Below the pieces are notes generated by a model. That model worked only from the letters and a program-made list of their open reading frames with translations. It was not told the DNA's origin and searched no databases. Below, piece after piece: positions 1 to 11,017 of a DNA stretch of 64,000 nucleotides. Made by a program: the position numbers and the translations under genes. Position 1 is the first letter of the stretch. The number at the start of each line of letters is the position of its first letter. Source of the stretch: Chrysophaeum taylorii (taxonomy: Eukaryota; Sar; Pelagophyceae; Pelagomonadales; Pelagomonadaceae); assembly GCA_029834535.1 (NCBI GenBank), contig JAQMWT010000297.1:124001-188000 (forward strand), written 5' to 3'.

Positions 1-493
1 GACAAGGTTAGAAAGAAACGGATCGTGACGATGTTGGCAACCGGTGACGATGTTGGCACCGGTGAGTAGGTGTCATGATCAATGCCGTGAACCTGCGTGT
101 AACCGCGGACAACGAGGCGAGCCTTGTACGATTTGAAGCGGCCAGAGTCACACTTCTTGCGGAGGATCCACTTGAGAGTACAAATGTTGCCAGAAAACGT
201 CGAAGGAAGGCGCACAATCCCAGCAACCAAGCTGACCAAGAGAGCTGTATTCGTTAGCGATGGCTTGCAACCAGCCAGGACGCTCAGGATTGGTCGGAGC
301 TAAAGCTTCACGTAAATGGAAGTAATAGTAGTTTCGTCAAGGTAATACGAGAGAGATTTCTTCAGAAGCAGAGTAATAAACGTGTGCATGGGGATCAACA
401 AGGGTGTTAGCTAAACAAAGGGGAAGGAAGACACAATGAACTAACAAATGAAAGCTAACAGAAGAGACATACAAGAGTTACAGGGGGAAACAG

Positions 494-697
494 ATGGCCC
501 GTATCGACATCAGAATGGCCCGTATCAACATCAGAATGGCCCGTATACAGAATGCCCGTATCGACATCAGAATGGCCCGTATCGACATCAGAATGGCCCG
601 TATCAACATCAGAATGGCCCCGTATCAACATCAGAATGGCCCGTATCAACATCAGAATGGCCCGTATCAACATTAGAATGGCCCGTATCAACATTGT
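494..697. repeat. Tandem repeat, 21-bp unit, about 10 copies
   Basis: The unit AATGGCCCGTATCRACATCAG repeats about ten times with single-base variants; one unit is shortened to about 16 bp and one carries an extra C. A further partial unit lies near 712. The array sits in the integrase-to-RT linker of the copia family B relic. A 21-bp unit keeps the reading frame, so expansion could have occurred while the ORF was still coding. Confidence 0.9.
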
Positions 698-1916
698 GAC
701 AGGATGAAACAGAATGGCCCGTAAAAAAAAAAAGTTTGTTGGTTGTTGCAACGCGCGTTGGTCGATTTGCGCGGTCGGCCCCGTTTGGCACGACTTTGTT
801 TTGCACTTTCTGTTGTTTTCTCTCTTTTGCACTTTCAGTTGTTTTCTCTCGAGCTCGTAGAATGGTCGGTTCACGTGATGGGGTGATCAGTCCCAGTGAA
901 ACCGGCGCATTCTCATCAAACAAGGGGCAAGGGGGCAACAGCGAACAAGGGGGCAACAGCGGAAGAACAGGTGACAATGGGGCAACGGTAGACGAGAGCT
1001 TGGAAGCGTGATTCGAGAAAGTCAGAACAACGTTGAAGTTCCTTCGGTGGTTGACATTGCAGGAAATCGGGTAAGTGAAACTGTCAGCAAAATCGAGGTC
1101 TGAAGAACGATAGCGACAAAAGTGCCTGGGATGACGTGCGTTAGACGATTGTTGCCACTGAGGATCGCAGCGGGGCAAAGATAGCGGAAACACAAGCTGG
1201 TACATATGATGGCGGTGTACCAGACGTCTGATGAGAACATGGCCTTTGGGCAGATATGTTGCATGGTGACCAGGGTATGACGATGGTCGGAGTCGACAGA
1301 ATCCAAAACAGGCGTAAACAGGTTTGATGCGAACGTGGGTGTTTGGCTTTTGTGGCGCGAGCAAGTTGCCATGAGCAAGACCGCGTCCTGTACGCGAAGA
1401 TGGAAGACTTCGGACGCGCCAGCGGTGTAAGGAACGAACACAGGTAGACCAGGCTGCTGTATGCCAGCCTGCTGTGACAGATAAGAAAGTGGCCCGTTTT
1501 CGCAGTCGCAAGAACGAAATTGCCATATGGGCCAACGTTGGAGGAGCAAGCGGCGAGCTTCGCTTGTCATACTCGAATAGGCTGCGGTAGAAGTTGGAGA
1601 CAGTGGCAAAACAGTTGTGGCACGTAAGAACGTTGCAGATAGCTTGCAGATAGCGTCGCGGGTGCTGAACACGGAATTCACGTCGATAGCAAAACCGAAT
1701 TTTAAAGGTCAGAAAAACGGCGAAAAAGTGCGTGAAGGAGAACCACAAATCACACAGCAAAGAAGCGTCTGTCCAGGATCCCGAAGATGAGCGATCCAAC
1801 CACATAGGAAGCACGAAAACTGCGCACGCGAAAAATTTAGAGGCACAGCTTAGTTGTGGCAGGTGAAATGTGCGATGGAACGTGATTCACTGGTTTTACC
1901 AAAACCGACAAGCACA

Positions 1917-2101
1917 ACGAGGAGTGGATCAACGAATAGCTGAAAATGCACAACGGGGAGTGGAGCAACGAATAGGCGAAATACAGAACGAGGAGGGGAG
2001 CAACGACGAGGTGAAAAGACAGAACGAGGAGAGGAGCAACGACGAGGGGGAAATACAGAACGAGGGGCTGAGCAACGAATAGCGGAAAATACAGAACGAG
2101 G
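1917..2101. repeat. Degenerate tandem repeat, about 36-39 bp unit, about 5 copies
   Basis: Imperfect units built on GAGCAACGA...CAGAACGAGG repeat through this stretch. It lies downstream (on the minus strand) of the gag zinc knuckle of the family B copia relic, so it probably encoded a low-complexity, charged region of Gag. Confidence 0.75.
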
Positions 2102-2682
2102 CGCCTGTGCAATGGGAGCTAAAAACAAAAACGAGGGGCTTCCGTGGGATGGGGTTGTTGATGTGCTTGCATCAGACATTCGGCGGTACACACGCTGACT
2201 TGGAATTAACTTGATTGGCATGAGACAGAGTATCGGGAGGGTATGTGAGACGGTGGGTGTGGCCGTTTAAGGCGGTGAAGGGGGTGGAATAGATGGTGGT
2301 ATTAAGAAAAGCGGCGGAGTGGAACTAGAATCAGTCAAGGTGGGAGTAGGCAGCGAGCAGAAAAGGATTGTTAGTGGTGGGGTGGGTTTGTGTTGGTGTT
2401 GTTGGGTTTTGGAGTCATTGGAAGTGCTGCGCTGTTGAGAAGAACGGCGATGGTGGGTAGGGCGTTGTCGTGGAATAGCTAGGAACTTTGAAACTTGCGG
2501 CAGTCCCCCTTAAAGTGATCCTTGCAGCCGCCAAAAGGACATCGGGTAGTGCGTCGGAATCGAGCAGAGCCAGGTTGTTGGGAAAGGGGAGCGTCTAGGG
2601 TAGGTCAGTTGGAAGAGTCTGAAGTCGTGGTTGACGACGCGGCGGATAGCGCGGCGGAAGTGGTTGTGCATGCCATCGAAAT

Positions 2683-3058
2683 TGATTGTTGTTGAACTAC
2701 TCAAGGGTAGAACCACATTCATCGTTGTTGTTGAACTTCTCAAGGGTAGAACCACATTCATCGGTACGAAACGCGAGACGATAAAACAAAGCCAGTAAGG
2801 CTTGAAGCACGATGCACGTAGTCAAATGCGAGGACACACTCGAGGGTACGTCGGATCAGGTACAATGCCGAGCAACTTGAACTCCTTTGATAGGTACAAT
2901 GCCGAGCAACTTGTATACTCCGATGATGAACTTGTTGAGGAAGTTCGCTACGCGATCCCACGGCCCATGTAGACATCGGTAATGCGCTTGTAAAGTCGCG
3001 TGAAGTTCATGTCGCGGTTGTCATGTTGTTCGCGTGAAGTTCATGTCGCGGTTTTCAT
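2683..3058. repeat. Cluster of short two-copy tandem duplications
   Basis: Three separate direct duplications are visible. About 36 bp (CTCAAGGGTAGAACCACATT core) repeats at 2683-2762, about 33 bp (GGTACAATGCCGAGCAACTT core) at 2860-2912, and about 30 bp (CGCGTGAAGTTCATGTCGCG core) at 2997-3055. All are within the N-terminal gag region of the family B copia relic. Each is a simple two-copy duplication of the kind left by replication slippage or end joining. Confidence 0.8.
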
Positions 3059-3379
3059 GGATATCAACGTTGTTGCTTGACGCGAAATTCTTCTTCAGAG
3101 CAGCGAGATGCTTCTGCAGAGCGAGATGCTGAGATGCTAGTCCAAGGATCGTTGGTCGAGATAATGTGATCGCCGGTAGAGATGATCATGTTCGCGACGA
3201 CGTGTCCATTGGTGGAAAAAAAAAAAAATGTCGCTCACCGCTGAAGGCATCAAGGTTTTGCGAAAGCTTGCTATCTTTAATTTCGATCGAGGACATGGTA
3301 GACGAAACGAACCGAACACGTAGCAATGAACTGAAGCCGAGGAGGTGTCGCCACGAAGTCAAGCAGAGGCTCGATCGTG

Positions 3380-4715
3380 AACGAGCACCTGGTGCCATGT
3401 GAGAACTGAAATGGAGATGTGAGAACTATAATGGGGACGTGGTGCAGGGGTAACTGTCATAGCTTCCTCACAGGTCGAGTTGATTTGTTGTCGCCAGAAA
3501 TTACGGTTTTGAGCGAGGGAGTACCAGGTCGTCGGGGGTATATTGAAGTCGCGGAGTGCCTTGTTGAGAGCACGGCCGTACATGAAATGTGCGAACCCGC
3601 GGGGACGTTCAGAGGCGCACCAGGAGTTGAGCATTTTCCGAGGGAGGCGATGACAGGGCATGCGGGCAACTTTGGCCTGCCCAGCGAAGTTGTCGGCGCG
3701 AGATGTAGATGTCGATAGTCTCCAGGCCGAGGAGCCCGAGGGGTTGAATTTTTGATATGATGTTGCCAGGTCTGGCGACGTGTAACGCGGCACATCGCAC
3801 GCGCGCGTTCTGCGTGAAAGCACCGTGGACGATAGTAAACAACCTCGGTTCGGCATCATGATTCCGCACCGTGAAGGAGGATGGCGAGGATAAGACCGAC
3901 GTAGACAGCTCGTTTTTGGCGCGGGCAGAGACGTATTTTGAGGGAATAAAAACGTAGTGACAGAGCGCGCCGAAAGCCGCTGCCGGCTTCTTTAGGCGAG
4001 AGTCAACGTCCTCAGAGTCACTGCAGTTGCGTGAGAGTATAGAGCCCAAGTATTTGAATATCGCCACCACGGGGAGATATGACGGCCGTCACCTATGTCT
4101 AAGTCGGAGAGGTCGGCACTATCGTAGGTTGTCGGGTCATTGTAGATAATGCATGGCTTGGCGACAAACAGTATCTCGGATTTCGACTCTTTTCCTACTT
4201 GGCGGTCACCCGTCTAGACTTCCATACACCATCTGGCAAAATGCCGGATGAGACGGGGCGTCGCCTCATTTACAGCTCGACGATCGGGAAACGGGAACGC
4301 CACATCATCTGCGCACACTGACTCTTCGAGTACGACTTCCTCGGCGCCGCGTTTTGCGTTGTAGCGACGTCCAATAAGTACATCATCGTGCTTCGTCTTG
4401 AAAACGTACGCTGGTTCCCGACCTTCACGACGTCGCCATGAAATGGTCAAGGCCGCGTTGTATAGAACGAAAAGAACCGGACCTAGGACACCACCCGGCT
4501 TAAACGCCGATGATGGAGCCGATCACGGCGGTAGCGCCGGAGACGGAGAATCTCACTTGTATACGGTGGAGAGCTAATAATGATGCGTTAGAGTTTCGCT
4601 GGAACGCCGAATTTCGATAGCACTTGCCAGAGTAGTTCCCGCGGGACCCTGTCGAAAGCCCTGGCGAAATCAATGAATAGTACCCATGTTTCCATGCCTT
4701 CTTGGTATTTTGCCG
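3380..4715 (-). pseudogene. LINE reverse transcriptase fragment, frameshifted
   Basis: Minus-strand translation gives consecutive RT pieces of a non-LTR retrotransposon. TWVLFIDFARAFDRVPRELLW (palm, catalytic FIDFARAFD) lies near 4640-4700. The segment ending CADDVAFPFPDR, with CADD replacing the usual YADD, lies near 4290-4320. The thumb sequence FKYLGSILSR is near 4050, and LETIDIYISRRQLRWAG plus RLPRKML near 3630-3730. The pieces fall in different frames, so the gene is broken. The order and spacing match LINE ORF2 proteins common in algal and other protist genomes (known from memory). The endonuclease half is not attached on this strand; an endonuclease fragment on the plus strand starts near 5067. 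Confidence 0.8.
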
Positions 4716-5066
4716 AAGAAAGGTGACCTTTCGCTACCAGGTACCTATCTCGTCGTGATGAAGCTCGAGGTCGCGCGAGAGATTGTCTCCAACATCATAC
4801 GCGCGCGTGTCGGTGTCATCTCAGCTGAGATCGAACACGAGTCGAAGTGCCCTGAACGGGGACTGCCGACGCAACCTTCAGCCTGAAGATGGATTGAAGA
4901 AGCGTCGTGAGCACGACGCGGTTCGAAGAAGAGTTTCGTCATTAGAACATGTGTGCCGACACTGCGCGGGCCTTTGTGTGACAGCGGACCTCTTAAGTGA
5001 GATTTCTGACATAGTAGTATTTTACCGTAGTCTCGGCTTGAATGATTATGAAGGAATGAATGAATG
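4716..5066 (+). other. Possible LINE 3' end with (GAAT)n tail
   Basis: No gene is recognised. A plus-strand reading contains VCRHCAGLC, a weak zinc-finger-like pair of cysteines, and then LGLNDYEGMNE. The stretch ends in GAATGATTATGAAGGAATGAATGAATGA, a short tetranucleotide run like the simple-repeat tails of LINEs. It sits between a minus-strand LINE RT relic and a plus-strand LINE endonuclease relic, which favours a LINE 3' terminus, but this is inference. Confidence 0.3.
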
Positions 5067-5599
5067 ATGCGGCGGCGTATTCATGCGGGGGGCATGTACT
5101 AGGAAACTTGGCTCCCGGGAAATCAATCGCGTTGGTGGAAGCGGGCGGACTCACATTGTGGTTTGCTCATGGCTTCCTGCTGAAGACAAAAGCTACCGAG
5201 GCCATGGCCTTGGCTCTCAGCTCTTCGGCGGCGAGGGCATGGCGAGACATCGGCGTAGAAATGATTCGGGCCTCGGCTCGCTTCATGGCGTTGCGACATG
5301 TTTCGAAAGATGCGAAAGGTCACGATGGCGGGCTCGTCCTCGTCAGTGCCTATGCACCGGTCGGTAATGCCTCTACTGGGGCGTGGGCCTCTTTCTACGA
5401 TGATTCGGATACCGCGCTACAACTGCAACGGGCGTCACGAGACTCTTATTGTGGGGCTGGATGGGAACGCCAGCATTGGCATTCGGGCTGGTTTGGATGA
5501 GAGACATGTATGTGGTCCACATGGGGTCCGGCACGTGAACGACGCGGGTCGCCGGATGTACACCTTTCTCGCTACGAGGGAACTGGCAACCGCAGGCAC

Positions 5600-5748
5600 T
5601 AACTAACTAACGAACTAACGAACTTCAGACCTCTCCCGAGCATGGGAGCCAGGCCGGACCGACAGGGGCCAGTCCGGAATCACGGGTCTGTAGACGAGGG
5701 GCGCCGAAAGGTGGGTCGGCGGAGAATGATCATCAGGCTTGTCGCCAT
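5600..5748 (-). mobile_element. SINE-like element, 5'-truncated copy, with 8-bp target duplication
   Basis: The sequence begins (plus strand) with CTAA-type repeats and then matches the tail-proximal 140 bp of the elements at 11.0, 11.5 and 57.0 kb. It is flanked by GCAGGCAC at 5592-5599 and 5749-5756. Truncation at the end away from the simple-repeat tail, together with a target duplication, is what target-primed reverse transcription produces. It interrupts the LINE endonuclease relic. Confidence 0.8.
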
Positions 5749-6068
5749 GCAGGCACCTTCTTCGGAAACCCAACTATGGGACATGCGCACATCCTCGTTC
5801 TTGTTTGCGCCACCAACTCGACCATGTCGTCGTGGACCATCAAAAGTTGGGTCGTTTTTGGATTTAGGCGTCACTGAGAGCATCTAAGACTCTGATCACC
5901 GAGCGCTCAAGTGCATCGTCCGATTTCAGATGCGACTCGCACGACCTCACAACAGCCAACAACCCCACTTTCCCGCCTAGATTACTCTCAGCTGAAAACT
6001 CCCGTTGGTACAGCCAGCTTTTGTACGCCGTCCATGATAACCACCGCACCTTGGCAACGACACCGTCG

Positions 6069-6155
6069 GATTTCCCGGATGCAGGCTCTGTGTACTCCAA
6101 GTGGGAGACGGTCTGATTTCCCGGATGCAGGCTCTGTGTACTCCAAGTTGGAGAC
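6069..6155. repeat. 46-bp tandem duplication
   Basis: GATTTCCCGGATGCAGGCTC...GGAGAC occurs twice head to tail with a few differences, inside the LINE linker relic. Confidence 0.9.
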
Positions 6156-6599
6156 TGCGGCGAGCGCAACGGCTTCTGCCACGCTCAACCGCACCGACGC
6201 AACGAACCGGCACCTGCAGCTAAGATTCTTCTTTCAACCCTAGTTCAAGCGCGCAACTTGGCTTTCGCAGCGTTCGCGGCAGCACCCTCAAACGAAGTGC
6301 GTCGCTTGCTCCTCATTGCGAGGTGCTCGTCGTGCTGTTTCCACGTCCGTGGTACAGGCAAAGAAACGATGGATTTATTTGCTCGATGTGTGGCGGCTTG
6401 AATGCCGGCTGTGAGTCGCTTGGTCGCACGTCGCGAGAGATTATCGGCCGTCTTAAACAAGAGCGGCCTGTCCAAGGATCGGTCGTCACGTCAGACGCTC
6501 ATGCAAAAGCCGGATGGTGCGCGCTCTTCAACACCTCAGGAGAATGGAAGTGTTCCGAGCACACTTTGCGAAACCATACAACCGCCAACCTTGTTTTGA

Positions 6600-7817
6600 C
6601 GCAGGAGTCATTGGTTGAGTGGATCAAGTTCGTCATAGAAATATGGTCCCGGTGCACGTGACGGTGCGGCGGCGTCATTTCCGCGAGGAGCACCAGGGGC
6701 GTGAGTAATTTAAGAACTGAAAGGATGCTATCAAGTAGAGATCGTCGAGAAGACTTGGCAATTCAGAAGTCTTGGTATGTTTGATGATGTTACGGTTCGT
6801 ACATGGAGGTGTGATCTCAACGACGACATCGCAGTAAAATTCTGGCCGTTCGGCATCCGAAATGGAGTGCAGATGGTAAATAAAGGACAGTAAGGACTGA
6901 AAGATTATTGTATTCGGGAAACGTCGACGTAGCATTCTTATTGCAAGAGTGTCATCCGACTTAACAGCAACTTAAACATTGATGGTCAAGACCAAGTCAT
7001 TAGGGGATTGTGAGAGGAATGCAGGGGTCGACAGACCAGAACATAACAACATGACAGAGGTTTTACGGGAATGTTTTACGGGAATGTGTCCATTCTCGAC
7101 AGAAAAGAATACTGGTCGAGAATTTTGGTCACGCGGGTGGAGTTGAGTTCTAACGAACAAACTCAGTGTTCTGACGCATATTAAGTAGGAGAGGGCGAAG
7201 CGAAGGACGTTCCGGTAGTTTCCGCATCAGATAAGATGGTGAGAGAGACTCCCTCTATTCTCATGGTAGCGTTTCAGCGGAAATGCTAGGGATCTGAGTT
7301 CCATATTTCTGTCGCGAGGAAGAGTGTAGGGGATACAAGGCTAGGCTGGTAAATCATGATCGCGTGATAGTCAAGTTGGCTTTGTTCCATTCAGGTACCG
7401 ACAGGGTAAAAAGATGACGGCCTTTAAGCGGCTGCAGAAAAAGGGCGTAGTCGAGTTTCACATAACCAATCTCAGGATGAGATGGAAGGAGTGAAACATT
7501 TACTCGATTTAGCATCATGTGCGAGACCTGTTGTTGACCTTTGGCAGTTTGGACAACCGGCGCGTTGCGCTTGTCGACGGGGACAATATGCGTGAGACAC
7601 GCATAGTCGAACGCAGCGAAATAGAGGCACAGCTGTCTAAATAGACCAGCTGAAAGTGAGGAGGCAGATTGTGCTCCCTCATATACTTAGAGAGCAAGGC
7701 GTTTTCGGAATTGGCGCTGGTAGGGAAAATGCTAGCTGCAAATTAGTTTGGTTGATCTAATAGTTTAGGAGCCACAATGGTACGTGTGAATTTTAAGGGA
7801 ATGACTGGTGCTGTTGG
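6600..7817 (-). pseudogene. Copia family A relative: protease-region fragment
   Basis: Minus-strand translations align with the protease-to-integrase part of the large copia element further right. LLCSGLSTPAFL (7030-7080) matches LLCSGMSTPAFL at about 14.95 kb. The segment SDAERPEFYCDVV...TPPCTNRNII (6790-6870) matches SDAERARYYTDIV...TSPCTNRNII. YLDSCAS (about 7600-7625) corresponds to the aspartic protease motif YADTCAS. Gag and integrase are absent. The left boundary against LINE sequence is near 6600, and at the right it is cut by LTR A. Several frameshifts make it non-functional. Confidence 0.7.
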
Positions 7818-8218
7818 TGGAGCGATTTGACCTTCTCCGGGTACATGGTAGAGACGGCGTGCAGTCTTAGGCGTGTACAGACCATTCCGCTTGTCACATG
7901 CTACTACACAAGGTAGGGATTTAGGCCCTAGCTCCTTAAGGACATTAGGTCCCATAGAAGCGTTCACACTGACAATGAGGAATGAAGCCTCCATTAATTA
8001 AACAGACAACCCCATACCTGACGGTACGCACCTGGAGGTCTACTCCTTGTTGGAAGTGAACTGCAGATCTAATTCTTCATAATCTGAGATATAATGGCGG
8101 AAGGGTAAGGAAGGAAAGAGGGAAAGCCGTCTTACGGAGAGAAAACCCTCTTGTGGAGATAGGTGTGAAAGGAGTGAGAAGTTCCAGTGTCGTACACATA
8201 ATAGTGTAGCTCTCTGGA
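7818..8218 (-). repeat. LTR A (3' LTR, copia family A, subfamily 1)
   Basis: A 401-bp sequence present three more times in the window (18260-18661, 24544-24945, 59588-59990). In sense it starts TCCAGAGAGC and ends CTCTCCA, not the usual TG...CA. In sense it is preceded by a purine tract GAGGGGG (plus-strand CCCCCTC, 8219-8225), which marks it as a 3' LTR. Internal differences (TCTACTCCTTGTTGGAAGTG) group it with the solo LTR at 59.6 kb, not with LTR B. Confidence 0.9.
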
Positions 8219-8225
8219 CCCCCTC
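8219..8225 (-). promoter_or_regulatory. Polypurine tract of copia family A
   Basis: GAGGGGG on the minus strand directly abuts the start of LTR A, as at 24537-24543 before LTR C. This is the expected position of the plus-strand primer of an LTR retrotransposon. Confidence 0.65.
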
Positions 8226-8352
8226 GACGTGTGAAAGAATGGTGTATGCATTTCAGACTTTCTTGAGGGCGGAACTTGGGTAATGTACATAGGAGCAGCG
8301 AACAAGTGAACAAACAACAACAAGACATGGGAAGTTAATATGACAGATTAAT

Positions 8353-10341
8353 TTATGAGGTCGGGCGTGTCGTGATATTGCGTAAAGAAGCGGTGTCCAC
8401 AACATCAGATGTGTGGTCCAACTCATCCTCGCTATTATCTTCCAGTTCCTTTAACTCTGGAGAGGAAGAATTGTGGTCTTCGGCGGATTGGTCGTTAGCA
8501 TTATTGTTTGTAGTGATAGCATCACTTAAGGTGACCAGGGGTGCCATAACAGACGAGAGGAAGGACATAGCTGCATCCGGTGTTAAAGTATGCAGGTCCA
8601 ATGCCGGGATAACATTATCCTGTGCATCAGACATAGCGGCATGTAAGTGATGAGCTGCATCGTCGATTAGAGCTTGCTGAGACTCATCATATGTGTTTGG
8701 AGGAAACTGTCCAATAGACGAAATGAGCGATCGTGAAATTATGTGGACAAAGACAGCTAAGGTTGGTATTACATTATCTTGATGCATCTGGAGACTTGAC
8801 AGTATGTTATCTAAAAGCGCGACATGTTTAATATTCTCGGTTACTTGAGCGTGTAAATTGTCGTAAGCTTCTTGTACCTGGGTTACGTTCTTTAGCGCAA
8901 CCGATAGCTGTTGATCTTTCGCCATCAATTACTGTTCACTGTTCGTGAGACGTGAGGACAAAGATTGAATCTCTCCTTTTAACTGGCGTAAAGAGTCAAC
9001 CACATTGTCATTAGATATATCTGGCGTGGACTCGGCGAATGGAGTTTCGACTGGTGCTGGTGTTACACCTTCAGATAATGTATTATCTGAAAAGGCATCA
9101 ATTACAGCAGAGGGAGGGATAGCCAACCTGGACTAGCACGTTTTTAAAAGACGATTGGTGCTCAGGTGAAAGTTGACGAAAGTAATTAAGCATTGGCGGT
9201 ACCGTCTCGGAAGAAGTCGCGTTAAGTTGGTGAGATACATCATTAACGAAGCGTTCAATGAGCACATTAAGTAGCTCATCAGGATTGGTCACTACACATG
9301 TTTTATCCTCAACTGACTGTAGTAATGACCAAGCCGCTACAAGAATCTCAAGATTGACATTCGAGATATAAGGCAGCTGTAACAAGAGAGGAGCATTGTC
9401 CTCAGGGTTAATGATGATTTTAGAAGCATCAACGTTATGACTCGCCATACAACTCATGAGCGCCTCTTTGAGCAGCTTGTTAATAGCAATGGACTTTCCA
9501 AGGCGGAGAATGATAGCTCTCATGTGTGCAGCTGGATCATTATAACATGAAAGATGAAAAGATTGTCGATTATTGCGAATTAACGCTGACCCATGTTGTG
9601 ATAGGTTGCACATGACACAAATCAACAGAAAGAAGGGACGCGGTACGTCAAAACAATGCGAGGCATTGTTTTGTTGAGATGATCTTCGATGATTTTAGTT
9701 ATTTTGTCCGCTTTAAGCTCATCTTCAGTGCATAAAACGAGTACAAGGGGTGTACCCGGCGTATTGGTTTATTATAGCACCTGGCACACGCCACATGTAC
9801 TTTGACAACCCCTTTAATGGGTGGGTATCGATGAAAGCGAATACCTTCATTGGGCGGTATATTAGGGGCGTTCCGGATGCGCTTTGCCTTTACACATAGC
9901 AATGAACTCAAGAACTGGATATTGTCCACACAATTTGTTTGTTGTGCTTCCGTAAGCAGCTGTTGAATGGACTGATGCCAACATTGAGAATCTTTAGGTG
10001 GTGGTAGTAGAAACTTTGGTGCCTGGGTGCCAAGTGAAAGGACATTTCCCTGACATCATCGCCATTGCATCGAATTTACAGTGCTTGAGCAGGAAGTACT
10101 CGGACTTTGCTGCTTGCGGTTTAGTTTGTTGTTGGACAGTTGACTTAGGAGTCACGGGCGTGGACTGATTTCCTTGAGCAACCGAAAGGTATGTCTGATG
10201 TCTCCGATTAGGAGAACTGGTTGGAGCAACGCCTGGATTTAAAGCATTGAAAGGGGGGGATAATGATGACACGCCACCGCGGCCACGGTTCAGTACAGAA
10301 TAACATCGGCTCGCAGCATCCTCGTTCTTGGTGGGGTTCAT
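8353..10341 (-). pseudogene. Extra ORF (ORF3) downstream of pol, copia family A, broken copy
   Basis: Three minus-strand open segments (10341-9994, 9625-9098, 8928-8353) align in order with the single long ORF at 22465-24561, so they are one gene broken by stops and shifts. The N-terminal part is rich in Ser/Pro/Gln (SPNRRHQTYLSVAQG). The middle holds conserved Cys pairs (CARCYNK, CVMCNLS) and SCYNDPAAHMRAIILRLGKS. The C-terminal part has heptad-like, coiled-coil-prone sequence (MAKDQQLSVALKNVTQVQEA), then an acidic tail before a hydrophobic stretch in another frame (about 8270-8330). No enzymatic domain is recognised. It lies between RNase H and the 3' LTR, where env-like genes sit in some copia lineages (sireviruses). 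Confidence 0.7.
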
Positions 10342-10458
10342 GTTGTAGAGATCCCCGCATTGCGTATTTCATTTCATTTTACATTTTAGCGAGCCACGGT
10401 TCCGTTGTATATGAGGGTTAGTTTAACGTCACTTCGGACATAGTGAAGGGTGAGGGTC

Positions 10459-11017
10459 GACCATCTTGCTGAGCTACGGGTTGTTGTAAGCCAAGTAACG
10501 TGCGGAATCTGCTGAAGAGCGGAGCTCCGAAGGGTTTAGTGAATCCGTCAGCGATGTTTTGAGCACCGGAAACATGATGTAGACGTATACGTTATAACTG
10601 TACATAATCGCGAACACGAAACCAGCGTGTGCTGATAGCTTTGGCCTTAGTCGCACTGTCGGGATTATTTGATATATGAATAGCAGAAGCAGAATCCCCA
10701 AGTATAGGACTGTTACGTATGAGCGACGTGTCCGATGGGAGAGGGTTGTCATGAGCATCATAATCTAATAACAAATCTTTCCCTGGAGGTTGACGAAGAT
10801 AGTATTGTGGGTTTATAGCGAATGCCATTTCCGTTAACAATTTGCGTAACCAGACCACATCATCGGCACACATATTAAGGGCAATAAGTTCACTCTCATG
10901 CGTAGAAGTAGCTGTGATAGGCTGTAGTTTAGACTTCCAAGTGATGAGAGAACCGAACAAAAAGATGGCGTAACCGGTTGTAGACTTGCGGTCTTGTTCA
11001 TAAGAGGGTGCGTTATC
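10459..11017 (-). pseudogene. Copia family A RNase H fragment
   Basis: Minus-strand reading gives DNAPSYEQDRKSTTGYAIF, then TSTHESELIALN (the Glu-containing RNase H motif typical of copia) and ILGDSASAIHISNNPDS, ending near LQQPVAQQDG. It is nearly identical to 21735-22290 on the plus strand. The RT palm that should precede it is absent: the sequence goes straight into SINE copy 1 at 11018. It therefore joins downstream sequence of one element to upstream sequence of another (see LTR subfamilies). Confidence 0.85.

Larger units (their letters stand above)
1..3250 (-). mobile_element. Degraded Ty1/copia element, family B (gag to RT), runs off the window edge
   Basis: Reading on the minus strand, the domains come in copia order. 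A gag-like zinc knuckle lies at about 2490-2560 (C-x4-C-x2-H-x4-C, reading CPFGGCKDHFKGDC). Integrase C-terminal sequence lies at about 1022-1700, including the segment CPAAILSG that matches CPAAILTG of the plus-strand copy at 55.3 kb. A low-complexity linker spans about 480-1000. The start of reverse transcriptase is at 1-330, where the residues KARLVVRGYTQVHGID are identical to those of the copy at 56.2 kb. Frames change several times and stops are present, so this is a dead copy. The RT palm and RNase H lie outside the window. LTRs were not identified. The family assignment is firm because of the near-identical RT start; exact ends are estimates. Confidence 0.75.
5067..6600 (+). pseudogene. 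LINE apurinic-type endonuclease and linker fragment
   Basis: Plus-strand frames give the C-terminal half of an exonuclease-endonuclease-phosphatase domain. GGLVLVSAYAPVGN is followed by IVGLDGNASIG (the GDxN-like core), HGVRHVNDAGRRMYTFLATR and then, beyond a SINE insertion, GTFFGNPTMGH. Past this, LSRLDYSQLKTPVGTASF resembles the linker between endonuclease and RT in LINE ORF2. Frames shift repeatedly and there is a two-copy 46-bp duplication at about 6069-6155. It is on the opposite strand to the RT relic at 3.4-4.7 kb, so the two cannot be one continuous element without an inversion. Confidence 0.75.

Noticed and set aside
5060-5500. An independent host gene of 146 codons
   Set aside because: GGLVLVSAYAPVGN and DGNASIG identify it as LINE endonuclease.
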